Part shown: positions 35,063 through 43,895 of the stretch, piece by piece | Layout: the number at the start of each line of letters is the position of its first letter | Position numbering within the stretch: the stretch's first letter is position 1 | NCBI RefSeq assembly: GCF_008123425.1 | Contig: NZ_VSSS01000028.1 | Span: 1-64,000, forward strand | From: Bradyrhizobium rifense | Lineage (GTDB): Bacteria > Pseudomonadota > Alphaproteobacteria > Rhizobiales > Xanthobacteraceae | Length of the DNA stretch: 64,000 nt | Direction: 5' to 3' | Notes under the pieces: model-generated | What the model saw: only the letters and a program-made list of their open reading frames with translations | Databases searched by the model: none | Told to the model about the DNA's origin: nothing | Translations under genes and position numbers: made by a program

Positions 35063-35824
35063 ATGCTCAAAGGCCTGAAAGTCAGCAGCCGGGATAACCT
35101 GACCTCGCGGGTCTATGACCAGATGCGGATCGGGCTCATGTCTGGCAGTTTCTGGCCTGGCCAGCGCCTGCGGGTGCGCGAGGTCGCGGCGGCCATGGAG
35201 GTCAGCGACACGCCGGTGCGCGAGGCGATGATGCAACTGGTCCGCGAAGGCGGACTGGAAATGCGGTCGGGCCAGACCATCAACGTCGTCAAGCTGTCGC
35301 GGGCACGCTATCTCGAACTGCGCGAAATTCGCTTCCTGCTGGAAGGCATGGCGACCGAGAAGGCAACGCCGCGGATGACCCCGGCCATGATCGCGCAACT
35401 GGAGAACCTGCACGCGCAGCTGATCGAGGCCGAGCAGACCGCGGACTATGAAGCGGCGACGCTGACCAACTACCAGTTCCATTTTCTGGTGTACCGCGCC
35501 TCAGGCATCGAGGACTTGGTCTCGATTCTGGAAAGCATCTGGCTGCGGCACGGGCCGATGCTCAAGCTGCTGTATCCTCATGCGCCGCCGGCCTATCCCG
35601 TGCGGCACCAGCATTTGAATTTGATGGATGCGCTGCGCAGCAATGACGCGGCCCTGGCGCGCCATGCGATCCTCGCCGACATCATTGAGGGCGGCAAGGC
35701 GATGGTCGATCTGCTCGAGCAGCTCGAAGACGGCCGCGCCGCCATGGTGGAGACCGCGCAAGGCGTCGTCGAACTGCAGTTTGGCCAGCCTGCGGCAGTT
35801 TCGAGCAAAACAAGCGCAGCTTGA
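35063..35824 (+). CDS. GntR-family regulator, FCD type
   Basis: A 253-residue repressor-type regulator. The N-terminal winged helix (LTSRVYDQMRIGLMSGSFWPGQRLRVREVAAAMEVSDTPVREAMMQL) is followed by an all-helical FCD effector domain with its metal/ligand His and Asp residues. It lies 64 bases after the acylase gene and just before the aminotransferase-transporter operon. Identical 13-bp palindromes on both sides of it suggest that it controls the whole island. The effector is probably the acylase substrate or product (inference). Confidence 0.9.
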   Translation: MLKGLKVSSRDNLTSRVYDQMRIGLMSGSFWPGQRLRVREVAAAMEVSDTPVREAMMQLVREGGLEMRSGQTINVVKLSRARYLELREIRFLLEGMATEKATPRMTPAMIAQLENLHAQLIEAEQTADYEAATLTNYQFHFLVYRASGIEDLVSILESIWLRHGPMLKLLYPHAPPAYPVRHQHLNLMDALRSNDAALARHAILADIIEGGKAMVDLLEQLEDGRAAMVETAQGVVELQFGQPAAVSSKTSAA

Positions 35825-35881
35825 GCGTCTTTTCATCTGGTCCTGCCGCCAATGACGTCAGGGTAATCCTTGCCGCCAAGA

Positions 35882-35894
35882 ATATATCATATAT
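35882..35894. promoter_or_regulatory. Palindromic operator, probable GntR site before the aminotransferase operon
   Basis: ATATATCATATAT, a perfect 6-1-6 inverted repeat flanked by AAGA and CTTGG that extend the dyad imperfectly. It starts 43 bases before the aminotransferase ATG. Its reverse complement is identical to the core of the site before the acylase gene. Confidence 0.7.
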
Positions 35895-35924
35895 CTTGGT
35901 GCTGACGATGGAGCATGGTAGCTG

Positions 35925-37151
35925 ATGACAAGTGACCTCCGCCCGATCGACAAGAGCCTTCGTGACCGCGCCAGCCGCGTCGTGCCAGGCGGAATGTATG
36001 GCCATATGCGCGCCAGCGGTCTGCCGGACGGCTATCCGCAATTCTTCGCCCGCGGCGAGGGCTGCCACATCTGGGATGTGGACGGCCGCAAATATCTCGA
36101 TTTCATGTGCAGCTGGGGCCCGATCGTGCTCGGCCACCATCATCCGGTGGTGGACGCCGCGGCGCGCAGGCAGATGGAGCAGGGTGACGTCCTCAACGGG
36201 CCATCCGAGCGCATGGTCGAACTGGCGGAGCGGGTGGTCGGCCTCGTCACCCATGCCGACTGGGCACTGTTTTCCAAGAACGGCACCGATGCCACGACCA
36301 CCTGCGTGACACTGGCGCGCGGAGCCACTGGCAAGCGCAAGGTGCTGCTGGCCAAGGGCGCCTATCACGGCGCCGTTCCTTGGTGCTCGCCGCATCCGTA
36401 CGGCGTGATGTCCGAGGATCGTGCCCACATCCTGTATTTCGACTACAACGACGTGGCCAGCCTGGAGGCGGCCGTGACGCAGGCGGGCGGTGATCTCGCT
36501 GCCATCGTGGTGTCGGCGTTCAAACATGATTACGGCCAGCATCAGGAATTGCCGGATCTGGCGTTCGCGCAGCGTGCACGGGCGTTGTGCGATGCCAACG
36601 ATGCGGCTTTGATCCTCGATGACGTTCGCGCCGGCTTCCGGCTAACGCTGCATGGCAGTTGGGACCAGATCGGTGTGCAACCGGATCTCAGTGCCTGGAG
36701 CAAGGCGATCGCCAACGGTTACGCGCTTTCTGCAGTGATGGGCAACAACCGGTTTCGCGACGCGGCTGCGGCGCTATTCGCGACCGGCTCGTTCTGGTGC
36801 GGCGCCGTCGCGATGGCCGCGTCACTGGCGACCCTGGACGTGCTGGAAGCGGAGAACGGCCCCGAGCACATGCGCGCGATGGGACAGCGGCTGCGCGACG
36901 GCATCGCCGAACAGGCGCGGCGCTACAATCTCGGCGTCCGCCAGAGCGGCCCGGTGCAGATGCCGACCATCCTGTTCGAGGACGATGCCGATTACGCCAG
37001 AGGCAACCGCTTCACCCAGGAGACGCTGAAGCGCGGCGTTTATATGCATCCCAAGCACAACATGTTTCTCTCCGTCGCCCATACCGCAGCGGATATCGAT
37101 CATGCGTTGTCGGTGACCGACGATGCCTTCAAGATCGTGGCGGGGCTTTAG
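35925..37151 (+). CDS. Class III aminotransferase (GSA aminomutase-like)
   Basis: A 408-residue PLP enzyme of the class III aminotransferase family, closest in layout to glutamate-1-semialdehyde aminomutase. ASRVVPGGMYGHMRA opens it, LFSKNGTDATTTCVTLAR binds the PLP phosphate, ALILDDVRAGFR carries the Asp on the PLP nitrogen, and the Schiff-base Lys is in WSKAIANGYALS. True GSA aminomutase (hemL) is a housekeeping gene; this operon context argues for a catabolic transaminase acting on a beta- or omega-amino compound freed by the acylase. It leads the operon with the ABC transporter genes. Confidence 0.87.
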   Translation: MTSDLRPIDKSLRDRASRVVPGGMYGHMRASGLPDGYPQFFARGEGCHIWDVDGRKYLDFMCSWGPIVLGHHHPVVDAAARRQMEQGDVLNGPSERMVELAERVVGLVTHADWALFSKNGTDATTTCVTLARGATGKRKVLLAKGAYHGAVPWCSPHPYGVMSEDRAHILYFDYNDVASLEAAVTQAGGDLAAIVVSAFKHDYGQHQELPDLAFAQRARALCDANDAALILDDVRAGFRLTLHGSWDQIGVQPDLSAWSKAIANGYALSAVMGNNRFRDAAAALFATGSFWCGAVAMAASLATLDVLEAENGPEHMRAMGQRLRDGIAEQARRYNLGVRQSGPVQMPTILFEDDADYARGNRFTQETLKRGVYMHPKHNMFLSVAHTAADIDHALSVTDDAFKIVAGL

Positions 37152-37198
37152 ATTGCGGGCGTGAACGGAATTTGCGGCGAACACTCGGGAGCAGGCGA

Positions 37199-38755
37199 AT
37201 GAAGCAGAAACTCGCTCGACGCGGCGTTGCAGTGGCCCTGGCCCTGGTCCTCGGAGTTTCCTTTGGCGCCGCCGCCGCGCAAACGCCCAAGAAGGGTGGC
37301 ACGCTGGTCTATGCCAGTGTGTCCGGTCCGGGCACGCTGGATCCCTACATGGCCTCCAGCGTTGTCGAGCTCGAAGTCATCAACAACATTTTCGAAGGCC
37401 TGGTGACCCTGGACAACGTCAACGCCACCAAACCGATGCTGGCGTCGAAAGCCACCGCCTCCGCCGATTTCAAGACGTACTCGTTCGAGCTCCGAAAGGG
37501 GGTCAAGTTTCACAACGGCCAGGAGATGACGTCGGCCGACGTCAAGGCGTCGTTCGAGCGCTATAAGCGCATCAGTCCCAACGCCAAGAACCTCGATGCC
37601 GTCGATCATTTCGACACGCCGGATCCCTACAGCTTCGTGATCGTGCTGAAGGAGCCCAATGTCGTGCTGCTCGACGTCATCAAGTCGCCGATCTATCCGC
37701 TGATGATCCTGCCGGCGTCGCAGAAGGACAAGCCGGCCCGCGACATCGAAGTGATCGGTACCGGCCCCTACAAGCTTGGCGAATGGGTCAAGGACAGCCA
37801 CCTTGTCATTACCCGATTTGACGACTACACGGCCGACACCAGCTCGCCGGGCCGCGACGGCTACGCCGGCCGCAAGACCGTCTATCTCGATGCGGTGCGT
37901 TACCGCTTCATGCCGGAGATCACGACGCGTATCGCGGCTTTACAGAATGGCGAGGCGCAGCTGATCTCAAGCGTACCGCCCGACCTCAGCGCCAAGATCA
38001 CTGAGCGCAAGGATCTGGCGATCCGCGAGGTGTTTCCGACACTCGGCAGCTATATCATCGTCAATTCGCAGAAGGGCCTCACTGCGAATGTGCTGATTCG
38101 TCAGGCGATCGCCGCGGCGATCAATGTCGATGAGATCATCGAAGGCGCCGGCGGGCTCAACAAGCGCAATCCCTGGATGTCGTTTCCCGGCACGCCCTAC
38201 TTCCTCGGTGATACGGCACCGACCCCCTGGTACGACATCAAGAATCCAGCCAAGGCCAAGGAATTGCTGAAGCAGGCCGGCTACAAGGGCGAAAAGATAA
38301 TCATCGAGACCAACAGCAACTACCAGTGGATGCGCGACACCATGCTGATCGTCGCCGAGCAGCTGAAGGCCGCCGGCATGACCGTCGATGTCCAAGTGAC
38401 TGACTGGACCACGAACGCGTCGCACATGCAGCAAGGCACCGGAGACTGGAACCTGTCGACCACGGCGTTCGGTCCCGATCACATTCTCGGGCCGCAGCAG
38501 TGGCGGCCGATGCTCTACACGTTCCCGCACATTACCGGCAACGACATCATCGACAAGGCCTATGCCGAATTCTTCCAGGGCCAGACGCTGGAGGCGCGGC
38601 GCGCCAGCTGGCTGACGATTCAAAAGGAAGTGTTGGGCGGCGGCTATCTCGTCAAGATCGCAGATACCGGCCGGTTGAGCGGATATTCGAAGAGCCTGCA
38701 GGGCCAGAACGACTACGCCGGCATCCTGCAGCTATGGGATCTGTGGCTCAATTGA
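37199..38755 (+). CDS. Periplasmic substrate-binding protein, Dpp/Opp family 5
   Basis: A 518-residue extracellular solute-binding protein family 5 with a Sec signal peptide (SFGAAAA/QTPKKGG). The family pattern is complete: GGTLVYASVSGPGTLDPYMASS, then FELRKGVKFHNGQEMTSADVKASFERY, and VIGTGPYKLGEW. It binds peptide-like or other compounds for the permease and ATPase genes that follow. The ATG at 37199 lies 47 bases after the aminotransferase stop; the much longer in-frame ORF upstream is a shadow. Ligand unknown, but the gene set suggests an N-acylated amine or peptide. Confidence 0.92.
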   Translation: MKQKLARRGVAVALALVLGVSFGAAAAQTPKKGGTLVYASVSGPGTLDPYMASSVVELEVINNIFEGLVTLDNVNATKPMLASKATASADFKTYSFELRKGVKFHNGQEMTSADVKASFERYKRISPNAKNLDAVDHFDTPDPYSFVIVLKEPNVVLLDVIKSPIYPLMILPASQKDKPARDIEVIGTGPYKLGEWVKDSHLVITRFDDYTADTSSPGRDGYAGRKTVYLDAVRYRFMPEITTRIAALQNGEAQLISSVPPDLSAKITERKDLAIREVFPTLGSYIIVNSQKGLTANVLIRQAIAAAINVDEIIEGAGGLNKRNPWMSFPGTPYFLGDTAPTPWYDIKNPAKAKELLKQAGYKGEKIIIETNSNYQWMRDTMLIVAEQLKAAGMTVDVQVTDWTTNASHMQQGTGDWNLSTTAFGPDHILGPQQWRPMLYTFPHITGNDIIDKAYAEFFQGQTLEARRASWLTIQKEVLGGGYLVKIADTGRLSGYSKSLQGQNDYAGILQLWDLWLN

Positions 38756-38801
38756 TACGTGGCAACTGCAGGCTCCCGATGATTCGTCGGAGGAGGTCGC
38801 C

Positions 38802-39746
38802 CTGATACGCATCGTTGCCGTCAAGTTGCTTCAGGCCGTGCCGGTCATCCTGATCATCTCGATCCTGGCGTTCCTGCTGCTCAGCCTGCTGCCTGGCGAT
38901 CCCGCGATGATCATTGCTGGCGACCAGGCCTCGCCTGCGGCGATCGAACAGGTACGCCGGCAACTCGGTCTCGATCGCTCGTTTCTGGAGCAACTCGGCA
39001 TCTGGCTATTCAATCTGGCGCGCGGCAATTTCGGATCATCGCTGATCCTCAACCAGAGCGTATTGTCGGCGGTGGGCGAGCGTCTGCCGGTGACCTTGTC
39101 GCTGGCGGCATTGTCCATCGGTTTTACGATTCCGGTGGGCGTATTTCTCGGATCTCTGGCGGCGTATTTCCGGCGCACCTGGATCGACTCTGCGGTGATG
39201 ACCGTGGCGCTGCTCGGTGTTTCCATCCCGGCATTTTGGATCGCTATCCTCGGCGTGATCCTGTTCAGCGTGCAACTGGGCTGGGTGCCCTCGAGCGGTT
39301 TTGCGCCGATCTCGCAGGGCGTCGGCCGGTGGTTCGCTTCCATGGCGTTGCCGGCTTTGATTTTGTCGCTGTTCCAGATCGGATTCCTCGCCCGCATGAC
39401 CCGTTCGGCGATGCTCGACGTGCTTAGCCAGGACTACATCCGTACTGCCCGTGCCAAGGGGCTCAGCGAGTGGCGCACCGTCGGAAAGCACGCACTGCGC
39501 AACGCGCTGATCCTGATCATCACTGCCACCGGTATCCTGCTGAGTGCGGCTATCGGCGGCTCGGTGATCATCGAGCAGGTGTTCGCATTGCCGGGCATCG
39601 GCCGCATGGTGGTGCAAGCGATCATGGCGCGCGATTATCCGCTGGTGCAGGGCACCATGCTGATCCTCGGTTTCACGTTCGTGATGATCAACCTGATCGT
39701 CGACATTCTCTACACTCTCGCCGATCCGCGTGTGCGCCATGACTGA
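38802..39746 (+). CDS. ABC transporter permease, DppB/OppB type
   Basis: A 314-residue permease with about six membrane helices and the inner-membrane EAA-type loop (DYIRTARAKGLSEWRTVGKHALRNAL). The start looks like CTG at 38802: the strong GGAGGAGG at 38789-38796 is spaced five bases from it, and reading from there gives (M)IRIVAVKLLQAVPV, the normal DppB beginning. The next possible start, TTG at 38826, cuts off that conserved segment and has no ribosome site. Its stop overlaps the ATG of the second permease. Part of the five-gene importer. Confidence 0.88.
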   Translation: MIRIVAVKLLQAVPVILIISILAFLLLSLLPGDPAMIIAGDQASPAAIEQVRRQLGLDRSFLEQLGIWLFNLARGNFGSSLILNQSVLSAVGERLPVTLSLAALSIGFTIPVGVFLGSLAAYFRRTWIDSAVMTVALLGVSIPAFWIAILGVILFSVQLGWVPSSGFAPISQGVGRWFASMALPALILSLFQIGFLARMTRSAMLDVLSQDYIRTARAKGLSEWRTVGKHALRNALILIITATGILLSAAIGGSVIIEQVFALPGIGRMVVQAIMARDYPLVQGTMLILGFTFVMINLIVDILYTLADPRVRHD

Positions 39747-40629
39747 CGTCGGCATCGGAGCCCCGGCGACGGCGGCAGCGATTGCCGCACCGCGCGGCCA
39801 CGGTACGTTGCGCCGGCTGCTGCGGCATCGCTCGTTCCTGATCGGCTTCACCATCATCGCGCTGCTGGCGATTCTCGCCCTACTGGCTCCTCTGATTGCG
39901 CCGGTTGATCCTTCCGCGATGCGGGTGCGTTTCCGTTTCCGGCCGCCGCAGGCCGCGTTCTGGTTCGGCACCGACCAGTTCGGCCGCGACATCTTCACCC
40001 GCGTGTTGTACGGCACGCGCATTTCGCTGTTCGTCGGTTTTGCGGTCTGCGTGGTCTCCGGCCTTTGCAGCGCCATTCTCGGCGTGATCGCAGCGCAGTT
40101 TCGCCGGCTAGACAGCGCCATCATGCGGTTGATGGATGCGTTGATGTCGTTCCCCGCGATCCTGCTGGCGCTGGGTATCGCCGCGGCGTTGGGCCCGCGG
40201 GTCTCAAGCGTCATCATCGCTCTGACCGTTGCCTACATTCCCGCTGGCGTGCGCATTGTCCGCGCCGCCGCGCTGACCGTGCGCGAGATGGATTACGTGC
40301 AGGCTGCACAGGTGTCCGGCGCGTCGTCGCTGCGCATCGTGCTGCGTCATATCCTGCCGAACTGCTTCAGCCCGCTCTTGGTGCACCTCACCTTCATCTT
40401 CGCCTACGCGATGCTGGCAGAGGCGGCGCTCAGCTTTCTCGGCGTTGGCATCCAGCCGCCGATTGCCAGCTGGGGCAACATCATCGCCGAGGGCCGCGAC
40501 TACGCCACCCAGGCTTGGTGGGTGATGCTGTTTCCCGGCATTGCCATCAGCCTCGCCGCGCTCAGTCTCAACCTGCTGGGCGACGCACTGGGCGACATGC
40601 TCGACCCCCGCCTCAAGGGAGGCGAGTGA
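39739..40629 (+). CDS. ABC transporter permease, DppC/OppC type
   Basis: A 296-residue permease with six membrane helices. RFRPPQAAFWFGTDQFGRDIFTRVLYGTRISL is the hallmark of DppC, and REMDYVQAAQVSGASSLRIVLRHILPN is the loop touching the ATPase. The ATG at 39739 overlaps the upstream stop by eight bases, and its own stop overlaps the ATG of the ATPase gene, so all are translated together. It pairs with the DppB-like subunit. Confidence 0.93.
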   Translation: MTDVGIGAPATAAAIAAPRGHGTLRRLLRHRSFLIGFTIIALLAILALLAPLIAPVDPSAMRVRFRFRPPQAAFWFGTDQFGRDIFTRVLYGTRISLFVGFAVCVVSGLCSAILGVIAAQFRRLDSAIMRLMDALMSFPAILLALGIAAALGPRVSSVIIALTVAYIPAGVRIVRAAALTVREMDYVQAAQVSGASSLRIVLRHILPNCFSPLLVHLTFIFAYAMLAEAALSFLGVGIQPPIASWGNIIAEGRDYATQAWWVMLFPGIAISLAALSLNLLGDALGDMLDPRLKGGE

Positions 40630-41621
40630 TGGCCGTGCCGCTGCTCTCCATCCGCAACCTGACGGTCCAGTTTCGCGTCGATACCGGCTGGGTTACGGCC
40701 ATCGACGACGTCTCGCTGGATGTCGGCACCGGCGATTGCGTCGGCGTTGTGGGCGAATCCGGTAGCGGCAAGAGCGTCACCGCGCTGTCGGTCCTGCAAC
40801 TGCACGATCGCGTCACCACGCGGATGCCGTCAGGCTCGATCCTGTACCAGGGCGACGACCTGCTGCGTGCCAAAGGTTCGACCATGCGGCGGATCCGCGG
40901 CAGCGAGATCGCCATGATCTTCCAGGACCCGATGTCGTCGCTCAATCCGGTGCTGACCGTGGCCGACCAGATTTCCGAGACGCTGCGTCAGCATCAGGGC
41001 CTCACCGGCGCGGCCGCGCGAAAGCGCGTGATCGAGCTGCTCGGTTTGGTCCGGATTCCCGACGCGGCGCGACGCGCCGACGACTATCCTCACCGCTTGT
41101 CCGGTGGCATGCGGCAGCGCGTAATGATCGCCATGGCCATCGCCTGCAAGCCGCGGCTGCTGATCGCCGATGAGCCGACCACCGCGCTGGACGTCACCAT
41201 CCAGGCGCAGATCCTCGAATTGCTGCGCGATCTGCGCCGCGAATTGAGCATGTCGGTGATGCTGATCTCCCACGATCTCGGCGTGATCGCCGAATTCGCC
41301 CAGCGCGTCGTGGTGATGTATGCCGGCCGCGTCGTCGAGGACGCGCCGGTAACACAGCTCTTTCGCCGGCCGGTACATCCCTACACCATGGGCCTGATCG
41401 CGGCCGTGCCGGCGCTCGACAGTGATGCACCAAGGCTGACCACGATCGCAGGGCGCATTCCCGGCCCGCAGGAGATCATCCCCGGCTGCCGTTTCAGCCC
41501 GCGCTGTGCGCTGGTGCTACAGGGTTGCCGCGAGGAGCCACCATCCATGCAGATGGTCAGTGATGGCCAGTCGGCGCGTTGTCCGCCGCGGATCCAGGTT
41601 CTGGATGTGCGGCATGTCTGA
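40629..41621 (+). CDS. ABC transporter ATPase, DppD/OppD type
   Basis: A 330-residue ATPase with Walker A GESGSGKS, signature LSGGMRQRV, Walker B LLIADEPTTALD and the switch His in LISHDLG. The C-terminal oligopeptide/dipeptide extension is present with its Cys cluster (GCRFSPRCALVLQGC). It starts by ATGA overlap on the permease stop and overlaps the next ATPase gene by eight bases. It powers the importer of this island. Confidence 0.94.
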   Translation: MAVPLLSIRNLTVQFRVDTGWVTAIDDVSLDVGTGDCVGVVGESGSGKSVTALSVLQLHDRVTTRMPSGSILYQGDDLLRAKGSTMRRIRGSEIAMIFQDPMSSLNPVLTVADQISETLRQHQGLTGAAARKRVIELLGLVRIPDAARRADDYPHRLSGGMRQRVMIAMAIACKPRLLIADEPTTALDVTIQAQILELLRDLRRELSMSVMLISHDLGVIAEFAQRVVVMYAGRVVEDAPVTQLFRRPVHPYTMGLIAAVPALDSDAPRLTTIAGRIPGPQEIIPGCRFSPRCALVLQGCREEPPSMQMVSDGQSARCPPRIQVLDVRHV

Positions 41622-42576
41622 TCAGCCCATCGTTGAGGTCCGTGACCTCAGGAAGACCTTTTCCGTCAAGCATGCTGGCGGCGTCTCGACGCTTCATGCG
41701 CTGAGCGGCGTCAATTTCGAGATCATGCGCGGCGAGACCCTGGGGCTGGTCGGCGAGTCCGGCTCCGGCAAGACCACCGCCGGCCGCATTCTGGTCGGGC
41801 TGGTCCCGGCCGGCAGCGGTAGCGTGCGCCTGTTCGGCCACGACATCACCGGCGCCGATGGCAAGGTGCAGCTGGCAAAGGTGCGCACGCGGCTGCAATT
41901 CGTGTTTCAGGATCCTTATGCTTCGCTCAATCCGCGAATGCGGATCGGCAGCGCCATCGCCGAGCCGCTGGATATCGCCGGCGGCCTGTCGCGAAAGGAT
42001 CGCAACGATCGTGTCGCCGAATTGCTCGATCTGGTCGGATTGCCAAAGACCAGCATCGATCGCTATCCGCACGAGTTCTCAGGCGGCCAGCGCCAGCGCA
42101 TCGTCATTGCTCGCGCGCTGGCGCTCAATCCGGAGTTCGTGGTCTGCGACGAGCCGGTGTCGGCGCTCGACGTCTCCATGCAGGCGCAGATCGTCAACCT
42201 GCTGCTCGATCTGCAGGACCGGCTTGGCTTGAGCTATTTGTTCATCGCGCACGATCTCGCGGTGGTTCGGGCAGTATCGACGCGAGTCGCGGTGATGTAT
42301 GCCGGTTCGATTGTCGAGACGGCGCCGAAATCGCAGATCTACAGCGATCCGCAGCATCCCTATTCGCGTGCGCTGCTCGACGCGGTGCCGCGCGCTGATC
42401 CGGACTATGTCAGACATCCGGTGGTGTCAGGCGAAGTGCCGAGCCTGCTCGATCCGCCGCCGGGCTGCAGCTTTCATCCGCGCTGCCCGTTCGCATTCGA
42501 GCGCTGTCGGGTCGAGGTGCCGATCCTCAAGGAATCCGGGCCTGATCGACGTGTCGCCTGTCATCTCTTCGCATGA
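41614..42576 (+). CDS. ABC transporter ATPase, DppF/OppF type
   Basis: A 320-residue ATPase, the partner of the preceding one. Walker A is GESGSGKTT, the Q-loop FVFQDPYASLNPRM, signature FSGGQRQRI, Walker B FVVCDEPVSALD. The C-terminal Cys-rich piece (GCSFHPRCPFAFERC) is typical of DppF. The ATG at 41614 lies inside the previous gene. It closes the operon of aminotransferase, binding protein, two permeases and two ATPases. Confidence 0.94.
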   Translation: MSDQPIVEVRDLRKTFSVKHAGGVSTLHALSGVNFEIMRGETLGLVGESGSGKTTAGRILVGLVPAGSGSVRLFGHDITGADGKVQLAKVRTRLQFVFQDPYASLNPRMRIGSAIAEPLDIAGGLSRKDRNDRVAELLDLVGLPKTSIDRYPHEFSGGQRQRIVIARALALNPEFVVCDEPVSALDVSMQAQIVNLLLDLQDRLGLSYLFIAHDLAVVRAVSTRVAVMYAGSIVETAPKSQIYSDPQHPYSRALLDAVPRADPDYVRHPVVSGEVPSLLDPPPGCSFHPRCPFAFERCRVEVPILKESGPDRRVACHLFA

Positions 42577-43095
42577 TGCCGACCTAGCGATCGCTATTTC
42601 GTTTCGTCTTAGGGGAGACTTCATTGCCGCTGTCGTCCACCGATTCGGCCGAGCCGGATCTCGCGCGCCGGCAGGCCTCTTACGCGGGAATGGATCGCGG
42701 ACGAAAGGCGCTCTTGGCGGACTTTCACAACTGGGCCCCGCGAGTCAGTCTGTCCTCCGATGGCAAAGCGAGAGGCCTGCGATAGCGGTATGCGAGATCG
42801 TGCCATCCTTGCCGTTGCCGTAAGGGCCGATGGAGTAGGTTTTTTGACCGCTATGGAAGCGGTAGCCCATCCGCCGGAGCTTGGAGGCAGCATTGCCGGG
42901 CCTGCTCTCGTCCGGCGTGACGAAGAGTTTTCGTTCGCGCGACCGCACATCGACGCCTTTTTCGTGCCGCGGTTTCTTCGGCAAAGCTTCACGAAGGGCT
43001 AACTCGGTCCTAAGGCAATTGTGCAAAGCAGTGTGAGCTGGGCGAGGGGCCAGCAAAACACGAAGCGCCTCAAATGACCAGAAGTGGACACGATC
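42577..43095. other. Intergenic stretch
   Basis: This 519-base stretch holds several overlapping ORFs but none with a recognisable family, convincing ribosome site or clear coding signal. I cannot support a gene. It could contain gene remnants. Confidence 0.4.
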
Positions 43096-43395
43096 ATGAA
43101 CAATTCCATCGAAGCATCCGAGTTCTTGTCTGTTCAGCTGGAGGGCACCGCTGTGGTGGGCCCGGACGGCGATCGAATCGGATCGATCGAAAGTGCCGCC
43201 ATCGACCGGACGAGTGGCTCCCTCTCGCACGTGGTGATGGCCGTCACACGATTCGGATTCGTTACGGCACGGTATATGCTTCCTTGGCATCACCTCGACT
43301 ATGACCGCCAACTCGCCGCCTATCGGGTGGATCTCACGCATGGGCAGTTGCAGGCTGCTTCGCTTCCTCAGGAGCCCTTCGGTTACGGGCTTTGA
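43096..43395 (+). CDS. PRC-barrel domain protein
   Basis: A 99-residue soluble protein that is essentially one PRC-barrel: GTAVVGPDGDRIGSIESAAIDRTSG, then HVVMAVTRFGFVTARYMLPWHHLDYD. PRC-barrels occur in photosynthetic reaction-centre H subunits, RimM and many small stress proteins of alphaproteobacteria; this one is a lone domain. The ATG at 43096 is preferred to an in-frame GTG at 43084. Role unknown, often linked to stress or membrane association. Confidence 0.82.
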   Translation: MNNSIEASEFLSVQLEGTAVVGPDGDRIGSIESAAIDRTSGSLSHVVMAVTRFGFVTARYMLPWHHLDYDRQLAAYRVDLTHGQLQAASLPQEPFGYGL

Positions 43396-43490
43396 CCGAC
43401 GTCGACGGCCGGCGTGCGGGGCCCAATGCGATCAAGGTCGCGGGTCTGTTGCCAACATCGAAGGCAAAAAAAGCTTCAGTCAGTCTGATG

Positions 43491-43868
43491 CTAAGGTACT
43501 CTTCTCCAATTCGCCGACTTGCAGACCAATCCACCGATGATGCAGCCCGAGGTGCTGAGGGTCGATCCTTCAATAAGCATCTTGCCTGAATAGATTGACC
43601 CGTTGTCAGGATTGACGGCCTTTCCGGTCCATGAGTTCGCCCCATCGGGACGCATGTCGAAGAACAGACGTTGCCCGACTTTGGCTTTTGTCTCCGCGCC
43701 GGGCTTTAACCACGCGATGTTTCCGCAAATGGCGTCGCCACACGTGTCAAACTTGACATGCACAGCGCCATTATCGCGTGACCAGGTCCCCAAGATACCG
43801 TCCGCGAGACTGGAACTCGTGCTCAGCAGCAAGACCGTCAAAGCTAGGCCTAGGCGCACTACGTTCAT
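43491..43868 (-). CDS. Secreted DUF2147 family protein
   Basis: A 125-residue exported protein with a signal peptide (STSSSLA/DG) and the DUF2147 pattern: GILGTWSRDNGAVHVKFDTCGDAICGNIAWL, DNGSIYSGKMLIEG and a final CIIGGLVCKSANWRRV. The domain is a small beta barrel in the periplasm, without a known ligand. GAGGAT precedes the ATG at 43868. It is 27 bases after the lipoprotein gene and closes the mipA operon. A second DUF2147 gene lies at 45856-46443. Confidence 0.87.
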   Translation of the reverse strand: MNVVRLGLALTVLLLSTSSSLADGILGTWSRDNGAVHVKFDTCGDAICGNIAWLKPGAETKAKVGQRLFFDMRPDGANSWTGKAVNPDNGSIYSGKMLIEGSTLSTSGCIIGGLVCKSANWRRVP

Positions 43869-43895
43869 CACATCATCCTCGGTTATTGCTTCCAA

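Noticed and set aside
42745..43341. A 198-residue minus-strand open frame across the PRC-barrel gene
   Set aside because: The PRC-barrel protein on the other strand is clearly the real gene; the remaining part shows no family. A small remnant in 42745-43000 cannot be excluded.
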